Notes: generated by a model from the letters alone, not told the origin. A stretch of 64,000 nucleotides of DNA from Novosphingobium jiangmenense (GCF_015694345.1 NZ_JADQDC010000003.1:186001-250000); one strand, 5' to 3'; counted from the first letter of the stretch, positions 53,311-62,271 are shown. Translations and numbers: made by a program.

Positions 53311-54450
53311 ATGCCCCTTTACCACACCGAAGATCAGGCCATGCTGGCCGAGACCGTCACCGGCTTCATGGCCGATGAGGGCGGCATCAAGAAGCAGCTG
53401 CGCCACTATCGCGACATCAACTGCCAGGACGGCTTCGGCCATGCCCTATGGAAGCAGTTCGCCGAAATGGGTCTCACCGGCATGCTCGCCGCCGAGGCCG
53501 ATGGCGGCTTGGCGATGGGCCACGTCGAAGCAGGCATCGTCCTGCGCGAAATCGGTCGCAACCTGACGCCGTCGCCGTTCCTGACCACCTCGGTCATGGG
53601 TGTCACGGCGCTGTCCGGCGGTTCGGACGAACTGCGCGGCCGCTGGCTCCCCGGCGTTCTGTCCGGTGGCAGCGTGCTCGCCGTAGCGGTCGATGAAGGC
53701 CCGAAGCACCGCCCCGAACGCATCGCCTGCAAGGCCGAGAAGGCCGGCAACGGCTTCCGCCTGCAGGGTCGCAAGGCCTTCGTGGTGCAGGGCGCGTCAG
53801 CCGATGCGATCATCGTCGCGGCCCGCACCTCTGGCAGCGACACCGACAACGACGGCATCACCCTGTTCGCGGTGCCGAAGGACGCCGCAGGCGTGACCCA
53901 CGAGAACCTGCGCCTTGTTGACAGCGCGATGGCCAGCAACGTCACCTTCGACAATGTCGAGCTCGATGGCGATTGCGTGATCGGCGAAGTCGATGGCGGT
54001 CGCGAGCTGCTCAACAAGGTCATCCGCGCAGGGCGCATCGGTGCTGCCGCCGAACTGACCGGCGTGGGCCAGGGCGCGTTCGACATCACCACGGCCTACC
54101 TCAAGACGCGCAAGCAGTTCGGCCAGTTGATCGGTGAATTCCAGGCGCTGCAGCACCGCGCCGCGCACCTTTATTCCGAACTCGAGATCGCCGAAGCAGC
54201 CGTGATCAAGGCGCAGCAGCTGCTCGACGGCAATTCGGAGAAGGCCGACCTCATGGTCTCGGTCGCCAAGGCCAAGGCCGCCAAGGCCTGCAACCTCTCG
54301 GTGCGCGAAGGCGTGCAGATGCATGGTGGCGTCGGCATGACCGACGAATACGATATCGGCCTCTACATGAAGCGCGACCGTTCGCTCGCCGAATTCATGG
54401 GCGACCAGTACTACCACGCCGAACGCGTGGCCCAGCTCAGCGGTTATTGA
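53311..54450 (+). CDS. Acyl-CoA dehydrogenase, beta-type partner lacking the EGT motif
   Basis: This 379-residue ACAD has the overall fold and the conserved GRIGAAAELTGVGQGAFDITTAYLKTR core and MHGGVGMTDEYDIGLYMKR. At the C-terminus, where a catalytic EGT/EGG motif is expected, it reads LAEFMGDQYYHAERVA. It therefore looks like the non-catalytic or FAD-binding beta subunit of a heteromer with the gene 3 bp upstream. Confidence 0.88.
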   Translation: MPLYHTEDQAMLAETVTGFMADEGGIKKQLRHYRDINCQDGFGHALWKQFAEMGLTGMLAAEADGGLAMGHVEAGIVLREIGRNLTPSPFLTTSVMGVTALSGGSDELRGRWLPGVLSGGSVLAVAVDEGPKHRPERIACKAEKAGNGFRLQGRKAFVVQGASADAIIVAARTSGSDTDNDGITLFAVPKDAAGVTHENLRLVDSAMASNVTFDNVELDGDCVIGEVDGGRELLNKVIRAGRIGAAAELTGVGQGAFDITTAYLKTRKQFGQLIGEFQALQHRAAHLYSELEIAEAAVIKAQQLLDGNSEKADLMVSVAKAKAAKACNLSVREGVQMHGGVGMTDEYDIGLYMKRDRSLAEFMGDQYYHAERVAQLSGY

Positions 54451-54467
54451 TCAGGCGCAGCGCGTAA

Positions 54468-54540
54468 TGCTTCGACAGGCTCAGCATGAGCGGGATCAGG
54501 TAGGATAAGAAATCCGCTCGTCCTGAGCCTGTCGAAGGAC
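54468..54540. repeat. Dispersed palindromic repeat, family A copy 3
   Basis: Arms start TGCTTCGACAGGCTCAGCAT at 54468 and end GAGCCTGTCGAAGGAC at 54540, with about 29 bp per arm. It lies inside the ACAD-ACAD-SDR run, 44 bp before the SDR start, so it may attenuate read-through into that gene. Same family as 14999 and 17161. Confidence 0.9.
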
Positions 54541-54583
54541 GCAGGTACAACGGTCGGGTGAAAAGGTCGGAAGGGAACAACAC

Positions 54584-55387
54584 ATGGATTTCAGCAAGCT
54601 CTTCAGCCTTGAAGGCCGCATTGCGGTCGTCACCGGCGGTTCGCGCGGGATTGGCGAGATGATCGCCGAAGGCTTCATCGCCGCCGGGTGCGAGCGCGTC
54701 TACATCACCGCCCGCAAGGCCGCCGTGGTCGAGGAAACCGCCGCCCGCCTTGGCGAGAAGTGCATCGCACTTCCCGGTGACATCTCGAACGTCGCCGGCA
54801 TCCAGCAACTCGCCGCCGATCTCGCGGCCCGCGAAAGCAAGCTCGACATCCTCGTCAACAATGCGGGCGCGGCTTGGGGCGCCGACTTCGAAGACTTCCC
54901 GGAAGTGGGCTGGGACAAGGTCATGGACCTCAACGTCAAGACCCCGTTCTTCCTGACGCAGAAGCTGCACGGCCTGCTCAAGGCTGCGGCCAGCAAGGAG
55001 CAGCCCGCCAAGGTCATCAACATCGCCTCGGTGGACGGCCTGCGCGTCAATCCGTGGGAAACCTACAGCTATCAGGCGTCAAAGTCCGCGCTGATCCATC
55101 TTACCCGCCGTATGGCCGCGCGCCTGATCAAGGACCAGATCGTCGCCAGCTGCATCTGCCCCGGCGCGTTCCCGTCGGAAATGAACAAGGCGGCCGCCAA
55201 GAACCCGGAGGCTTCGGCCAAGGGTATTCCGTCAAAGCGCATCGGCACGATCGAGGACATGGCCGGCGGCGCCATCTTCCTCGCCAGCCGCGCCGGTGAC
55301 TACGTGGTCGGTACGCCGCTGCCGATCGACGGCGGCATCGTCAACGGCTGGATTCCGGACAACGCCATCGATCCCAGCGGGCATTGA
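54584..55387 (+). CDS. Short-chain dehydrogenase/reductase
   Basis: The 267-residue SDR has TGGSRGIG as cofactor loop, NNAGAAWG and catalytic YQASK, and ends with DGGIVNGWIPDNAID. The ribosome site GGAAGGGAA lies just before the ATG. It probably reduces or oxidises a hydroxy- or ketoacyl intermediate made by the two ACAD subunits upstream, although a palindromic repeat separates them. Confidence 0.9.
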   Translation: MDFSKLFSLEGRIAVVTGGSRGIGEMIAEGFIAAGCERVYITARKAAVVEETAARLGEKCIALPGDISNVAGIQQLAADLAARESKLDILVNNAGAAWGADFEDFPEVGWDKVMDLNVKTPFFLTQKLHGLLKAAASKEQPAKVINIASVDGLRVNPWETYSYQASKSALIHLTRRMAARLIKDQIVASCICPGAFPSEMNKAAAKNPEASAKGIPSKRIGTIEDMAGGAIFLASRAGDYVVGTPLPIDGGIVNGWIPDNAIDPSGH

Positions 55388-55402
55388 GTAAGCAAAAGAT
55401 GC

Positions 55403-55487
55403 TGCGCCCCCGCGAAGGCGGGGGCCTCAGGCGGTTTACGGAATGTCAGCGATAACGGCTTGAGGTCCCTGCCTTCGCGGGGACGCA
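55403..55487. repeat. Dispersed palindromic repeat, family B copy 1
   Basis: Inverted arms TGCGCCCCCGCGAAGGCGGG (from 55403) and CCCTGCCTTCGCGGGGACGCA (ending 55487) flank a short centre. Each arm is itself a GC hairpin. The element lies between the converging SDR and gmk genes and could terminate both. A second copy is at 61423. Confidence 0.85.
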
Positions 55488-55510
55488 AGTCTCGTTCTGC
55501 GCTGCAAGGG

Positions 55511-56161
55511 CTAGCCCCGCGTCAACCCGCGCACGAAATCAATCAGCCCCGTCTGCCGCGTCCGCTTCATGCGTTCGGCGGCAAGGATTTCGCGCACCTT
55601 GTCGAAGCAGCCTTCAACGTCGTCGTTGATGACGACATAGTCGTAGCCGTCCCAGTGGCTGATCTCGGCCTGCGCGCGGTCCATACGCGCCGCGATTACT
55701 TCGGCACTGTCGGTGCCCCGCCCGGTCAGGCGGCGGCGCAGTTCCTCGAGGCTGGGCGGCAGGATGAACACGCGCACCACGTCGGCCTGCGCTTTCTGGT
55801 AAAGCTGCTGCGTGCCCTGCCAGTCGATGTCGAACAGCACGTCGCCGCCCGCCTTCAGCCGGTCACGGATGTGCGCCTTGGGCGTGCCATAGCAATTGCC
55901 GAAAACCACGGCCCACTCGTAGAATTCGTTGGCTTCGACCATGCGGTCGAACTCGGCCTGGTCCACGAAGAAGTAATCTACGCCTTCGACCTCGCCCTCG
56001 CGCATGGGCCGCGTCGTGACCGAAACCGACGCCGCGATCTCGCTATCCTCGCTCAGAAGTTTGCGCGCGATGGTGGTCTTTCCCGCGCCCGAGGGCGAGG
56101 AAAGGATGAGCATCAGGCCCCGCCGGTGCAGGGTATCGTCGTCATGGGACTCGTGAACCAT
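55511..56161 (-). CDS. gmk: Guanylate kinase
   Basis: Gmk phosphorylates GMP to GDP. The 216-residue protein has the P-loop SSPSGAGKTT, the GMP-binding SVTTRPMREGEVEGVDYFFV and the lid region RRRLTGRGTD. The ATG at 56161 gives a 16-residue extension before MLILSSPSGAG; a start at the inner Met is possible. Confidence 0.95.
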   Translation of the reverse strand: MVHESHDDDTLHRRGLMLILSSPSGAGKTTIARKLLSEDSEIAASVSVTTRPMREGEVEGVDYFFVDQAEFDRMVEANEFYEWAVVFGNCYGTPKAHIRDRLKAGGDVLFDIDWQGTQQLYQKAQADVVRVFILPPSLEELRRRLTGRGTDSAEVIAARMDRAQAEISHWDGYDYVVINDDVEGCFDKVREILAAERMKRTRQTGLIDFVRGLTRG

Positions 56162-56212
56162 GTGCGCTAGTGGCGCATCGGTTCCCGCGCGGTCAAGTGG
56201 AGAAGGTTCCGC

Positions 56213-56605
56213 TCACGCCTTCTTGCCGCGTTCGGCCTGTTCCTCGACAGCGACTTCGCCCGCCGCTTCGGCCTTGCGGCTGCGCTTGCGATCATAGAGC
56301 GTCTTGGCCAGCAAACCGCCGCCAACCACGATGGCGCCGGGGACGGACCGCGTTGCCACCCGCGCGATCGCCGTGCCGACCAGCGTCTGCATCATCGAGC
56401 GACCCTTGATCACGCGACCCGCCTTCTTCGAGCCGAGCTTGCTGCCGATCAGACCCTTTTCCACGCCACGGCGCAGCAGCGCGCCGCCGGTGCGCAGGGC
56501 GATGTCGGCGAGAATCAGGTTGGTCATCGGGTTGGGGCTGGGCGCAGGCACCTTGTCAGCGGCATCCTTTGCCGCATCGGCCAGTTTCTTGCCCTTCTTC
56601 GCCAT
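56213..56605 (-). CDS. Small basic conserved hypothetical protein
   Basis: The 130-residue protein is rich in Lys, Arg and Ala, with a helical middle (NLILADIALRTGGALLRRGV) and a weakly hydrophobic segment (SVPGAIVVGGGLLAKTLY). It ends in an acidic then basic tail. The ATG at 56605 is chosen over the longer frame. It lies between sspB and gmk on the same strand. No domain is recognised; composition suggests a nucleic-acid or membrane association. Confidence 0.7.
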   Translation of the reverse strand: MAKKGKKLADAAKDAADKVPAPSPNPMTNLILADIALRTGGALLRRGVEKGLIGSKLGSKKAGRVIKGRSMMQTLVGTAIARVATRSVPGAIVVGGGLLAKTLYDRKRSRKAEAAGEVAVEEQAERGKKA

Positions 56606-56639
56606 GCCCAAGCCTTCTGTCAGCGGGGCGGTGCGCCCC

Positions 56640-57137
56640 TTACTTCTTCTTGCCGAAATCCACAGTGACGACGTTCGAGCCATCGTCAGTCCGCTCAACG
56701 GCGGGCTTTTCGGCTTGTTCCGGCGAATCGTTCTCGGCGGGCTCGACCGGCTCGGCCTCGTCGTCCACCACTGCCTGGAACTGCAGTCCGAAATCCACCG
56801 CCGGATCGACGAAAGCGGTGATCGCCGAGAAGGGAATCACCAGATTCGACGGGATCTGGTTGAACGAAAGGCCCACGCTGAACTGGTCCGCTTCGACCTT
56901 CAGGTCCCAGAACTTGTTCTGCAGGACGATCGTCATCTCGTCCGGGAAGCGCTCGCGCAGGCGCTGGGGGATGTCCACGCCGGGAGCGCCGGTCTTGAAG
57001 GTGATGTAGAAGTGATGCGCGCCCGGCAGCATCCCGCCGCCCGCCGCCACTTCGCCCAGCACTCTGCCGACCACGGCGCGCAGCGCCTCCTGCACGATTT
57101 CGTCGTAGGGGATCAGGCTGTCAGGTGCATCGCTCAT
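56640..57137 (-). CDS. sspB: SspB-family ClpXP adaptor protein
   Basis: The 165-residue protein matches the alphaproteobacterial SspB family, which tethers ssrA-tagged and other substrates to ClpXP. The substrate-binding domain covers about residues 5-115 (HHFYITFKTGAPGVDIP, VLQNKFWDLKVEADQFSV). After an acidic linker the C-terminal tail VVTVDFGKKK is the ClpX-docking type. Start is the ATG at 57137; the gene is divergent from hisB. Confidence 0.88.
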   Translation of the reverse strand: MSDAPDSLIPYDEIVQEALRAVVGRVLGEVAAGGGMLPGAHHFYITFKTGAPGVDIPQRLRERFPDEMTIVLQNKFWDLKVEADQFSVGLSFNQIPSNLVIPFSAITAFVDPAVDFGLQFQAVVDDEAEPVEPAENDSPEQAEKPAVERTDDGSNVVTVDFGKKK

Positions 57138-57222
57138 GCCGCCACAACTGGCCTTGACCTGCGCCCCGGTCAAGTGGGGACGGTGATTGATTCTCAACCG
57201 GACCGGCGTATAGGCGCTTCCC

Positions 57223-57816
57223 ATGCGCACCGGATCGATCACGCGAAAGACCGAGGAAACCGACATCGCCGTGTCGGTGAACCTCGATGGCACCGGCACC
57301 TACAAGGTGGAAACGGGCATCGGCTTCCTCGATCACATGATCGAGCAGTTCAGCCGCCACTCGCTGATCGACATCGAATGCCGGGTGAAGGGCGATCTCC
57401 ACGTCGACCAGCACCACACCACCGAGGACAGCGCCATCGCGCTGGGCCAGGCGATCTCGCAGGCGCTCGGCGACAAGAAGGGCATCACCCGCTACGGCCA
57501 CACCTACTCGCCGATGGACGAGGCGCTGTGCCGCGTTGCACTCGACATTTCGGGCCGCCCGGTACTGATCTGGAAGGCGTCGTTCACACAGCCCCGCTTG
57601 GGCGAGATGGACACCGAACTGTTCGAGCACTGGTTCCAGTCGATCAGCCAGGCCGCCGGCATCACGCTGCACATCGAAAGCCTCTACGGCTCGAACAACC
57701 ACCACATCATCGAAGGCATCTACAAGGGCTTTGCCCGCGCGATGCGCGCCGCGATCACCATCGATCCGCGCAAGGCCGATGCCGTGCCCTCGACCAAGGG
57801 CATCCTCGGTGGCTGA
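57223..57816 (+). CDS. hisB: Imidazoleglycerol-phosphate dehydratase
   Basis: HisB removes water from imidazole glycerol phosphate in histidine synthesis. The 197-residue monofunctional enzyme has the manganese-binding [14 protein letters not shown] and [18 protein letters not shown]. It opens the his operon of this window and its end overlaps the hisH start by 8 bp. Confidence 0.96.
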   Translation: MRTGSITRKTEETDIAVSVNLDGTGTYKVETGIGFLDHMIEQFSRHSLIDIECRVKGDLHVDQHHTTEDSAIALGQAISQALGDKKGITRYGHTYSPMDEALCRVALDISGRPVLIWKASFTQPRLGEMDTELFEHWFQSISQAAGITLHIESLYGSNNHHIIEGIYKGFARAMRAAITIDPRKADAVPSTKGILGG

Positions 57817-58438
57817 TACCCTCGCGCTGGTCGATTACGGCGCGGGCAATCTCCGCTCGGTCGCCAATGCGCTGAAGGCTGCGGGTGCAGAAGGCGTCGT
57901 CGTCACGGCTGACCCCAACGTCGTCCGCGCCGCCGACCGCATCGTCCTGCCTGGCGTCGGCGCATTTCGCGCCTGCATCGAAGCCCTGTCCGCCGTGCCC
58001 GGCCTCGTCGAGGCGATGGAAGAGCGCGTGCTCGTGGGCGGCGCCCCGTTCCTCGGCATCTGCGTCGGCATGCAGCTCCTCGCCGATCGCGGCATCGAAT
58101 TCGGCACGACCGACGGCCTTGGCTGGATCGGCGGCGAAGTCCGCGTGATCGAACCGGCTGACCCGTCGATCAAGGTGCCGCACATGGGCTGGAACGATGT
58201 CGCGCCCATGCCGCACCACGGCGGGGCGGAGCTGCTCGAACCGGGTGAGGCTTATTTCCTCCACTCCTACCACTTCGTGCCGGAAGAGGGCGCGCACGTG
58301 GCGGCGATGAGCGATCACGGCGGCGGCATCGTCGCGGCGGTCGCGCGCGACAACATCCTCGGCGTGCAGTTCCACCCGGAAAAGAGCCAGTCCTACGGGC
58401 TCGCGCTGCTCGCCCGCTTCCTCGAATGGAAGCTCTGA
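57809..58438 (+). CDS. hisH: Imidazole glycerol phosphate synthase, glutaminase subunit
   Basis: HisH hydrolyses glutamine and passes ammonia to HisF. The 209-residue class I amidotransferase has the nucleophile in GICVGMQLL and the catalytic His/Glu in VQFHPEKSQ. The start is a GTG at 57809 inside the end of hisB ([15 protein letters not shown]). The partner gene hisF lies 2 kb downstream, separated by a GH130-like gene and hisA. Confidence 0.95.
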   Translation: MADTLALVDYGAGNLRSVANALKAAGAEGVVVTADPNVVRAADRIVLPGVGAFRACIEALSAVPGLVEAMEERVLVGGAPFLGICVGMQLLADRGIEFGTTDGLGWIGGEVRVIEPADPSIKVPHMGWNDVAPMPHHGGAELLEPGEAYFLHSYHFVPEEGAHVAAMSDHGGGIVAAVARDNILGVQFHPEKSQSYGLALLARFLEWKL

Positions 58439-58506
58439 CGGGATAGCCCGAGGGAACAGTTCGGCGGGCCGGGGCCTTTCCTTCCTTTGAAGGAGGCCAA
58501 ACCTGC

Positions 58507-59646
58507 ATGACCAAGTTCCCGTTCGACCGCCTCGTGTTCACGCCCTTCATGGTCGACCTTGAGCGGTCTCCGCTCAGGGGGCACTTCGGCGCAGAGACCT
58601 ACGTGCTGGGCGCATTCAACCCCGGCATGACCGTGCTGCCAAACGGCAACCTGCTGTTCATGGTCCGCATCGCCGAGGCGCTGCGCCAGCCGATCCGCGA
58701 CGGCAAGGTCCATGCGATCCGCTGGCACGATGGCGGCTACGTCCTCGATGGCTGGCCGCTCGAACTCGCCGATACCTCCGACCCGCGCAAGTTCCTGCTC
58801 CACGGCGGGGGGTGGAAGATCATGGCCCTGACCTCGCTGTCGTGGCTTCTCCCGGTCGAGATGTCCCCCGATGGTCTCAACGTGGTGGCTATCCACTACG
58901 ACAAGGCGATCACCCCCCAAGGCTCGTTCCAGTGCTACGGCACCGAGGACGCCCGCATCTCGCGCATGGGCGAGGGCGCCTATCTGATGACCACCTGCTC
59001 GGTCAGCCCCGAACGCCATTCGACCACGCTCTATTCCTCCGAGAACGGTCTCGACTGGCACTTCGAAGGCATCGTGCTCGATCACCAGAACAAGGACATG
59101 CTGATCTTCGAAGGGCTCGTCCATGGCGAATACTGGGCACAGACCCGGCCCTTGGGCGATCTCTACTTCGCCTATCCACCCGGCAGCGAATGGCGCTCCG
59201 GCCCCTCCATCAACCTCGCCACCTCTCCCGACGCTCTGCACTGGAAACCGCGCATCGAGCCCGGCATCCGCCCCCACGCCGGCACTGCCGCGACCGCGCG
59301 CATGGGTGGCGGGACGCCCCCGATCCTCACCGAGATCGACGGCCAGCGCGGTTGGCTCACACTGTGGCACGGTGTCGAGCCAAAGGAGATCGTCGGCATC
59401 TACCGCACCTACTGGTCGCTGCTTGACGAGAACGAGCCGTGGAAGACCATCGGCGGCAGCCACACCCCGCTGCTGGAGCCGGACGCAGAGCTGACCCGCC
59501 CGCTCGAAGACCTGCTCTACTTGCGCGATGTCGTGTTCACCACCGGCATTGCCGAACTTGAGGATCGCTACATCGTCGCCTCGGGCGAGGCCGATCTTGC
59601 CTGCCGCATCACCCATGTGCCCAAGGAAGCCTTCCGTTCGGCGTAA
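58507..59646 (+). CDS. GH130-like glycosidase/phosphorylase inside the his operon
   Basis: The 379-residue protein has the five-bladed beta-propeller pattern of the GH130 family, with the conserved YGTEDARIS (Asp as candidate acid), and GGGTPPI in the sugar/phosphate pocket. The family cleaves or phosphorolyses mannosides. There is no signal peptide, so it acts in the cytosol. A strong ribosome site (AAGGAGG) lies 10 nt upstream. It has no known part in histidine synthesis. Its composition matches the neighbours, so any insertion is not recent. Confidence 0.8.
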   Translation: MTKFPFDRLVFTPFMVDLERSPLRGHFGAETYVLGAFNPGMTVLPNGNLLFMVRIAEALRQPIRDGKVHAIRWHDGGYVLDGWPLELADTSDPRKFLLHGGGWKIMALTSLSWLLPVEMSPDGLNVVAIHYDKAITPQGSFQCYGTEDARISRMGEGAYLMTTCSVSPERHSTTLYSSENGLDWHFEGIVLDHQNKDMLIFEGLVHGEYWAQTRPLGDLYFAYPPGSEWRSGPSINLATSPDALHWKPRIEPGIRPHAGTAATARMGGGTPPILTEIDGQRGWLTLWHGVEPKEIVGIYRTYWSLLDENEPWKTIGGSHTPLLEPDAELTRPLEDLLYLRDVVFTTGIAELEDRYIVASGEADLACRITHVPKEAFRSA

Positions 59647-59668
59647 AGCGCTGCTAGGCGCGCGATCC

Positions 59669-60394
59669 ATGATCGTCTTTCCCGCCATTGACCTGAAAGC
59701 TGGCCAGGTCGTTCGCCTCGCCGAAGGAGACATGGACCGCGCCACGGTCTACGGCGACAACCCCGCCCATCAGGCGAGTCTGTTCGCCGAGGCCGGATCG
59801 CAGTACCTCCACGTCGTCGATCTCGACGGTTCGTTCGCCGGCCGCGCCGAGAACCGCGAGGCGGTGGAAGGCATCCTCAAGTCCTTCCCCGGCCACGTCC
59901 AATTGGGGGGCGGCATCCGCACGCGCGAAGCGGTCTCGGGCTGGTTCGACCTCGGCGTCAGCCGCGTCGTCATGGGCACCGCCGCGCTCAAGGACCCGCA
60001 GTTCGTCAAGGACATGGCCAAGGAGTTTCCCGGCGGCATCGTCGTGGCGGTTGACGCGCGCGACGGCATGGTCGCCACTGAAGGCTGGGCCGACGTCTCG
60101 GACGTCTCGGTCGTCGATCTCGCCCGCCGCTTCGAGGATGCCGGCGTCGCCAGCCTGCTCTTCACCGACATTGGCCGCGACGGCCTGCTCAAGGGCGTCA
60201 ACCTCGACGCCACCGTCGAGCTTGCCCGCCGCGTCGACATTCCCGTGATCGCCAGCGGCGGCGTCAAGGGCATCGACGATATCCGCATGCTCAAGATCCA
60301 CGAAGCCGACGGCATCGAAGGCGTCATCACCGGCCGCGCGCTGTTCGAAGGCAAGCTTGATCTTGCCGCGGCCATCGCGATGGCCGAGGCCTGA
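59669..60394 (+). CDS. hisA: ProFAR isomerase HisA
   Basis: HisA is the (beta-alpha)8 isomerase that converts ProFAR to PRFAR. The 241-residue protein has [14 protein letters not shown] with the first catalytic Asp, and [14 protein letters not shown] with the second. Phosphate-binding loops [10 protein letters not shown] and [10 protein letters not shown] are intact. The ATG at 59669 lies 22 bp after the GH130-like gene. Confidence 0.96.
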   Translation: MIVFPAIDLKAGQVVRLAEGDMDRATVYGDNPAHQASLFAEAGSQYLHVVDLDGSFAGRAENREAVEGILKSFPGHVQLGGGIRTREAVSGWFDLGVSRVVMGTAALKDPQFVKDMAKEFPGGIVVAVDARDGMVATEGWADVSDVSVVDLARRFEDAGVASLLFTDIGRDGLLKGVNLDATVELARRVDIPVIASGGVKGIDDIRMLKIHEADGIEGVITGRALFEGKLDLAAAIAMAEA

Positions 60395-60395
60395 C

Positions 60396-61157
60396 ATGAC
60401 CGTCCGCGTCCGCGTCATCCCCTGCCTCGATGTCCGCGATGGCCGCGTGGTCAAGGGCGTCAACTTCGTCGATCTGCGCGATGCGGGCGATCCGGTCGAA
60501 CAGGCGCGTGCCTATGACAAGGCTGGCGCCGACGAACTGTGCTTCCTCGACATTTCCGCCAGCCACGAAGGCCGCGGCACGCTGCTGGATGTTGTCGCGC
60601 GCACCGCCGAAGTCTGCTTCATGCCGCTCACCGTCGGTGGTGGGGTGAGGGCAGTCGAGGACGCCCGCGCACTCCTCCTCGCCGGGGCTGACAAGGTTGC
60701 GGTCAATTCCGCCGCCGTCGCCCGGCCCGAACTGGTGCGCGACATTGCCGAGAAGTTCGGCGCGCAGTGCGTGGTCGGCTCGGTCGACGCCCGCCGCACC
60801 GGACCCGGCAAGTGGGAAATCTTCACCCACGGCGGGCGCAAGGCCACCGGCATCGATGCGCTGGCTCACGCCGTCAACCTCGCGACCCTCGGTGCTGGCG
60901 AACTGCTCGTCACCTCGATGGACGGCGACGGCACGCAAAAGGGCTATGACCTCGAACTGACCCGCGCCATCGCCGATGCCGTGCCCGTTCCGGTCATCGC
61001 CAGCGGCGGCGTCGGCAGCCTCGATCACCTTGTCGAAGGCGTGACCAAGGGCCATGCCAGCGCGGTTCTCGCAGCCTCGATCTTCCACTTCGGCACACAC
61101 TCGATTGCAGAGGCGCACGCCGCACTGCGCGCTGCAGGACTGCCCGCAAGGTCCTGA
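60396..61157 (+). CDS. hisF: Imidazole glycerol phosphate synthase, cyclase subunit
   Basis: HisF forms imidazole glycerol phosphate and AICAR from PRFAR and ammonia. The 253-residue (beta-alpha)8 barrel has [19 protein letters not shown] with the first catalytic Asp, [11 protein letters not shown], and [15 protein letters not shown] with the second. It starts one base after the hisA stop. Confidence 0.97.
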   Translation: MTVRVRVIPCLDVRDGRVVKGVNFVDLRDAGDPVEQARAYDKAGADELCFLDISASHEGRGTLLDVVARTAEVCFMPLTVGGGVRAVEDARALLLAGADKVAVNSAAVARPELVRDIAEKFGAQCVVGSVDARRTGPGKWEIFTHGGRKATGIDALAHAVNLATLGAGELLVTSMDGDGTQKGYDLELTRAIADAVPVPVIASGGVGSLDHLVEGVTKGHASAVLAASIFHFGTHSIAEAHAALRAAGLPARS

Positions 61158-61254
61158 GTCCCAAGATGGGGCATTAACCATCTGATATACGGGATTTTAC
61201 CGAATCGCGTCCTCTGGCATTGGTCTGGCGTTAACAACCAAGGTCGCTGGTCAC

Positions 61255-61419
61255 GTGCTTCGTATCGGAACGTCCCTCTTTGCAGTCCTGCTGTCGGTCG
61301 CGCCAGCTCTGGCGCAATCGAGCGGCATCTCGATCCCGGAACCCACCGATGGCGCCCTGTTCGGCATCGGCCTCGTCGGCCTGATTGTCGGCCGCCACAT
61401 CGCCAAGCGCCGCAAGTAG
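61255..61419 (+). CDS. PEP-CTERM-like sorting-signal microprotein
   Basis: A 54-codon frame starting at a GTG encodes a signal peptide (RIGTSLFAVLLSVAPALA, cleavage after about residue 20), six residues, then IPEPTDGALFGIGLVGLIVG and a basic end RHIAKRRK. Pro-Glu-Pro, a single membrane helix and an Arg/Lys cluster are the parts of a PEP-CTERM sorting tag. Almost nothing is left of a mature protein after processing. It lies between hisF and hisE. It is shorter than usual gene-calling limits. Confidence 0.72.
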   Translation: MLRIGTSLFAVLLSVAPALAQSSGISIPEPTDGALFGIGLVGLIVGRHIAKRRK

Positions 61420-61422
61420 AAT

Positions 61423-61521
61423 CGTCATCCGCGCGCAGGCGGGGGCCCAGCGACAAGCAAGGCCGTCGCAGCGCGACGACGCTTCAGCGAGGCTGGATTC
61501 CCGCCTGCGCGGGAATGACGA
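61423..61521. repeat. Dispersed palindromic repeat, family B copy 2
   Basis: Arms CGTCATCCGCGCGCAGGCGG (from 61423) and CCCGCCTGCGCGGGAATGACG (ending near 61520) pair over about 29 bp and surround a GC-rich centre. It begins 4 bp after the microprotein stop and ends 48 bp before hisE, so it may act as a terminator or mRNA-stability element within the his operon. Confidence 0.85.
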
Positions 61522-61568
61522 AGTGCGCCCCTTGACCACCCCCCTCCATCCGCGCCATTGCGCATGGC

Positions 61569-61892
61569 ATGGAACACGGTGAAATCCTCGCCCGGCTCGA
61601 AGCCACGATAGCCCAGCGCCGTCAGGGCGATCCATCTGCCAGTTATGTGGCCAAGCTTAACGCCAAGGGCATTGCCAAGATCGCCCAGAAGGTCGGCGAG
61701 GAAGGCACCGAAACCGTCATTGCCGCGCTCGCGGGAGACCGCAAGGAGCTCGTCGGCGAAGCGGCGGACCTTATCTTCCACCTGATGGTGCTGCTCTCCG
61801 CCAAGGACGTGCCGCTGGCCGAAGTCCTGGCCGAACTGGAACGCCGCGAAGGCACCTCGGGGATCGCCGAAAAAGCCAGCCGGAGCAACTGA
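61569..61892 (+). CDS. hisE: Phosphoribosyl-ATP pyrophosphatase
   Basis: HisE removes pyrophosphate from PR-ATP in step two of histidine synthesis. The 107-residue all-helical protein has the MazG-like metal motif KVGEEGTETVIAAL and EAADLIFHLMVLL. It is a stand-alone HisE, so hisI must be elsewhere. The HIT gene starts one base after its stop. Confidence 0.95.
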   Translation: MEHGEILARLEATIAQRRQGDPSASYVAKLNAKGIAKIAQKVGEEGTETVIAALAGDRKELVGEAADLIFHLMVLLSAKDVPLAEVLAELERREGTSGIAEKASRSN

Positions 61893-61893
61893 C

Positions 61894-62271
61894 ATGGCCG
61901 TTGACGCAACCCAGCCTTACGACGACCAGAACGTCTTCGCGAAGATCCTGCGCGGGGAAATTCCCAACCGCACCGTCTATGAAGACGACTTTGCGCTCGC
62001 CTTCCACGACATCAATCCGCAAGCACCCACCCACGTGCTGGTGATCCCCAAGGGCGCCTATGTGTGCTGGGACGACTTTTCGGCCAAGGCATCCGAAGCG
62101 GAAATCGCTGGCTTCGTCCGCGCCGTCGGCAAGGTCGCCCGCGATCTCGGTCTGGTGGCTCCGGGCTATCGTCTCCTCGCCAACACCGGCACCGACAGCC
62201 ATCAGGAAGTGCCGCACCTGCACGTCCACCTCTTCGCCGGGCAGCCGCTCGGCCCGATGCTGGTGCGCTGA
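61894..62271 (+). CDS. HIT-family nucleotide-binding protein
   Basis: The 125-residue protein has the histidine triad HLHVHLF near the C-terminus and the NVFAKILRGEIPNRTVYEDD start of the HinT branch, which hydrolyses adenosine phosphoramidates. It is coupled to hisE by a one-base gap, an arrangement seen in other alphaproteobacteria. Confidence 0.93.
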   Translation: MAVDATQPYDDQNVFAKILRGEIPNRTVYEDDFALAFHDINPQAPTHVLVIPKGAYVCWDDFSAKASEAEIAGFVRAVGKVARDLGLVAPGYRLLANTGTDSHQEVPHLHVHLFAGQPLGPMLVR

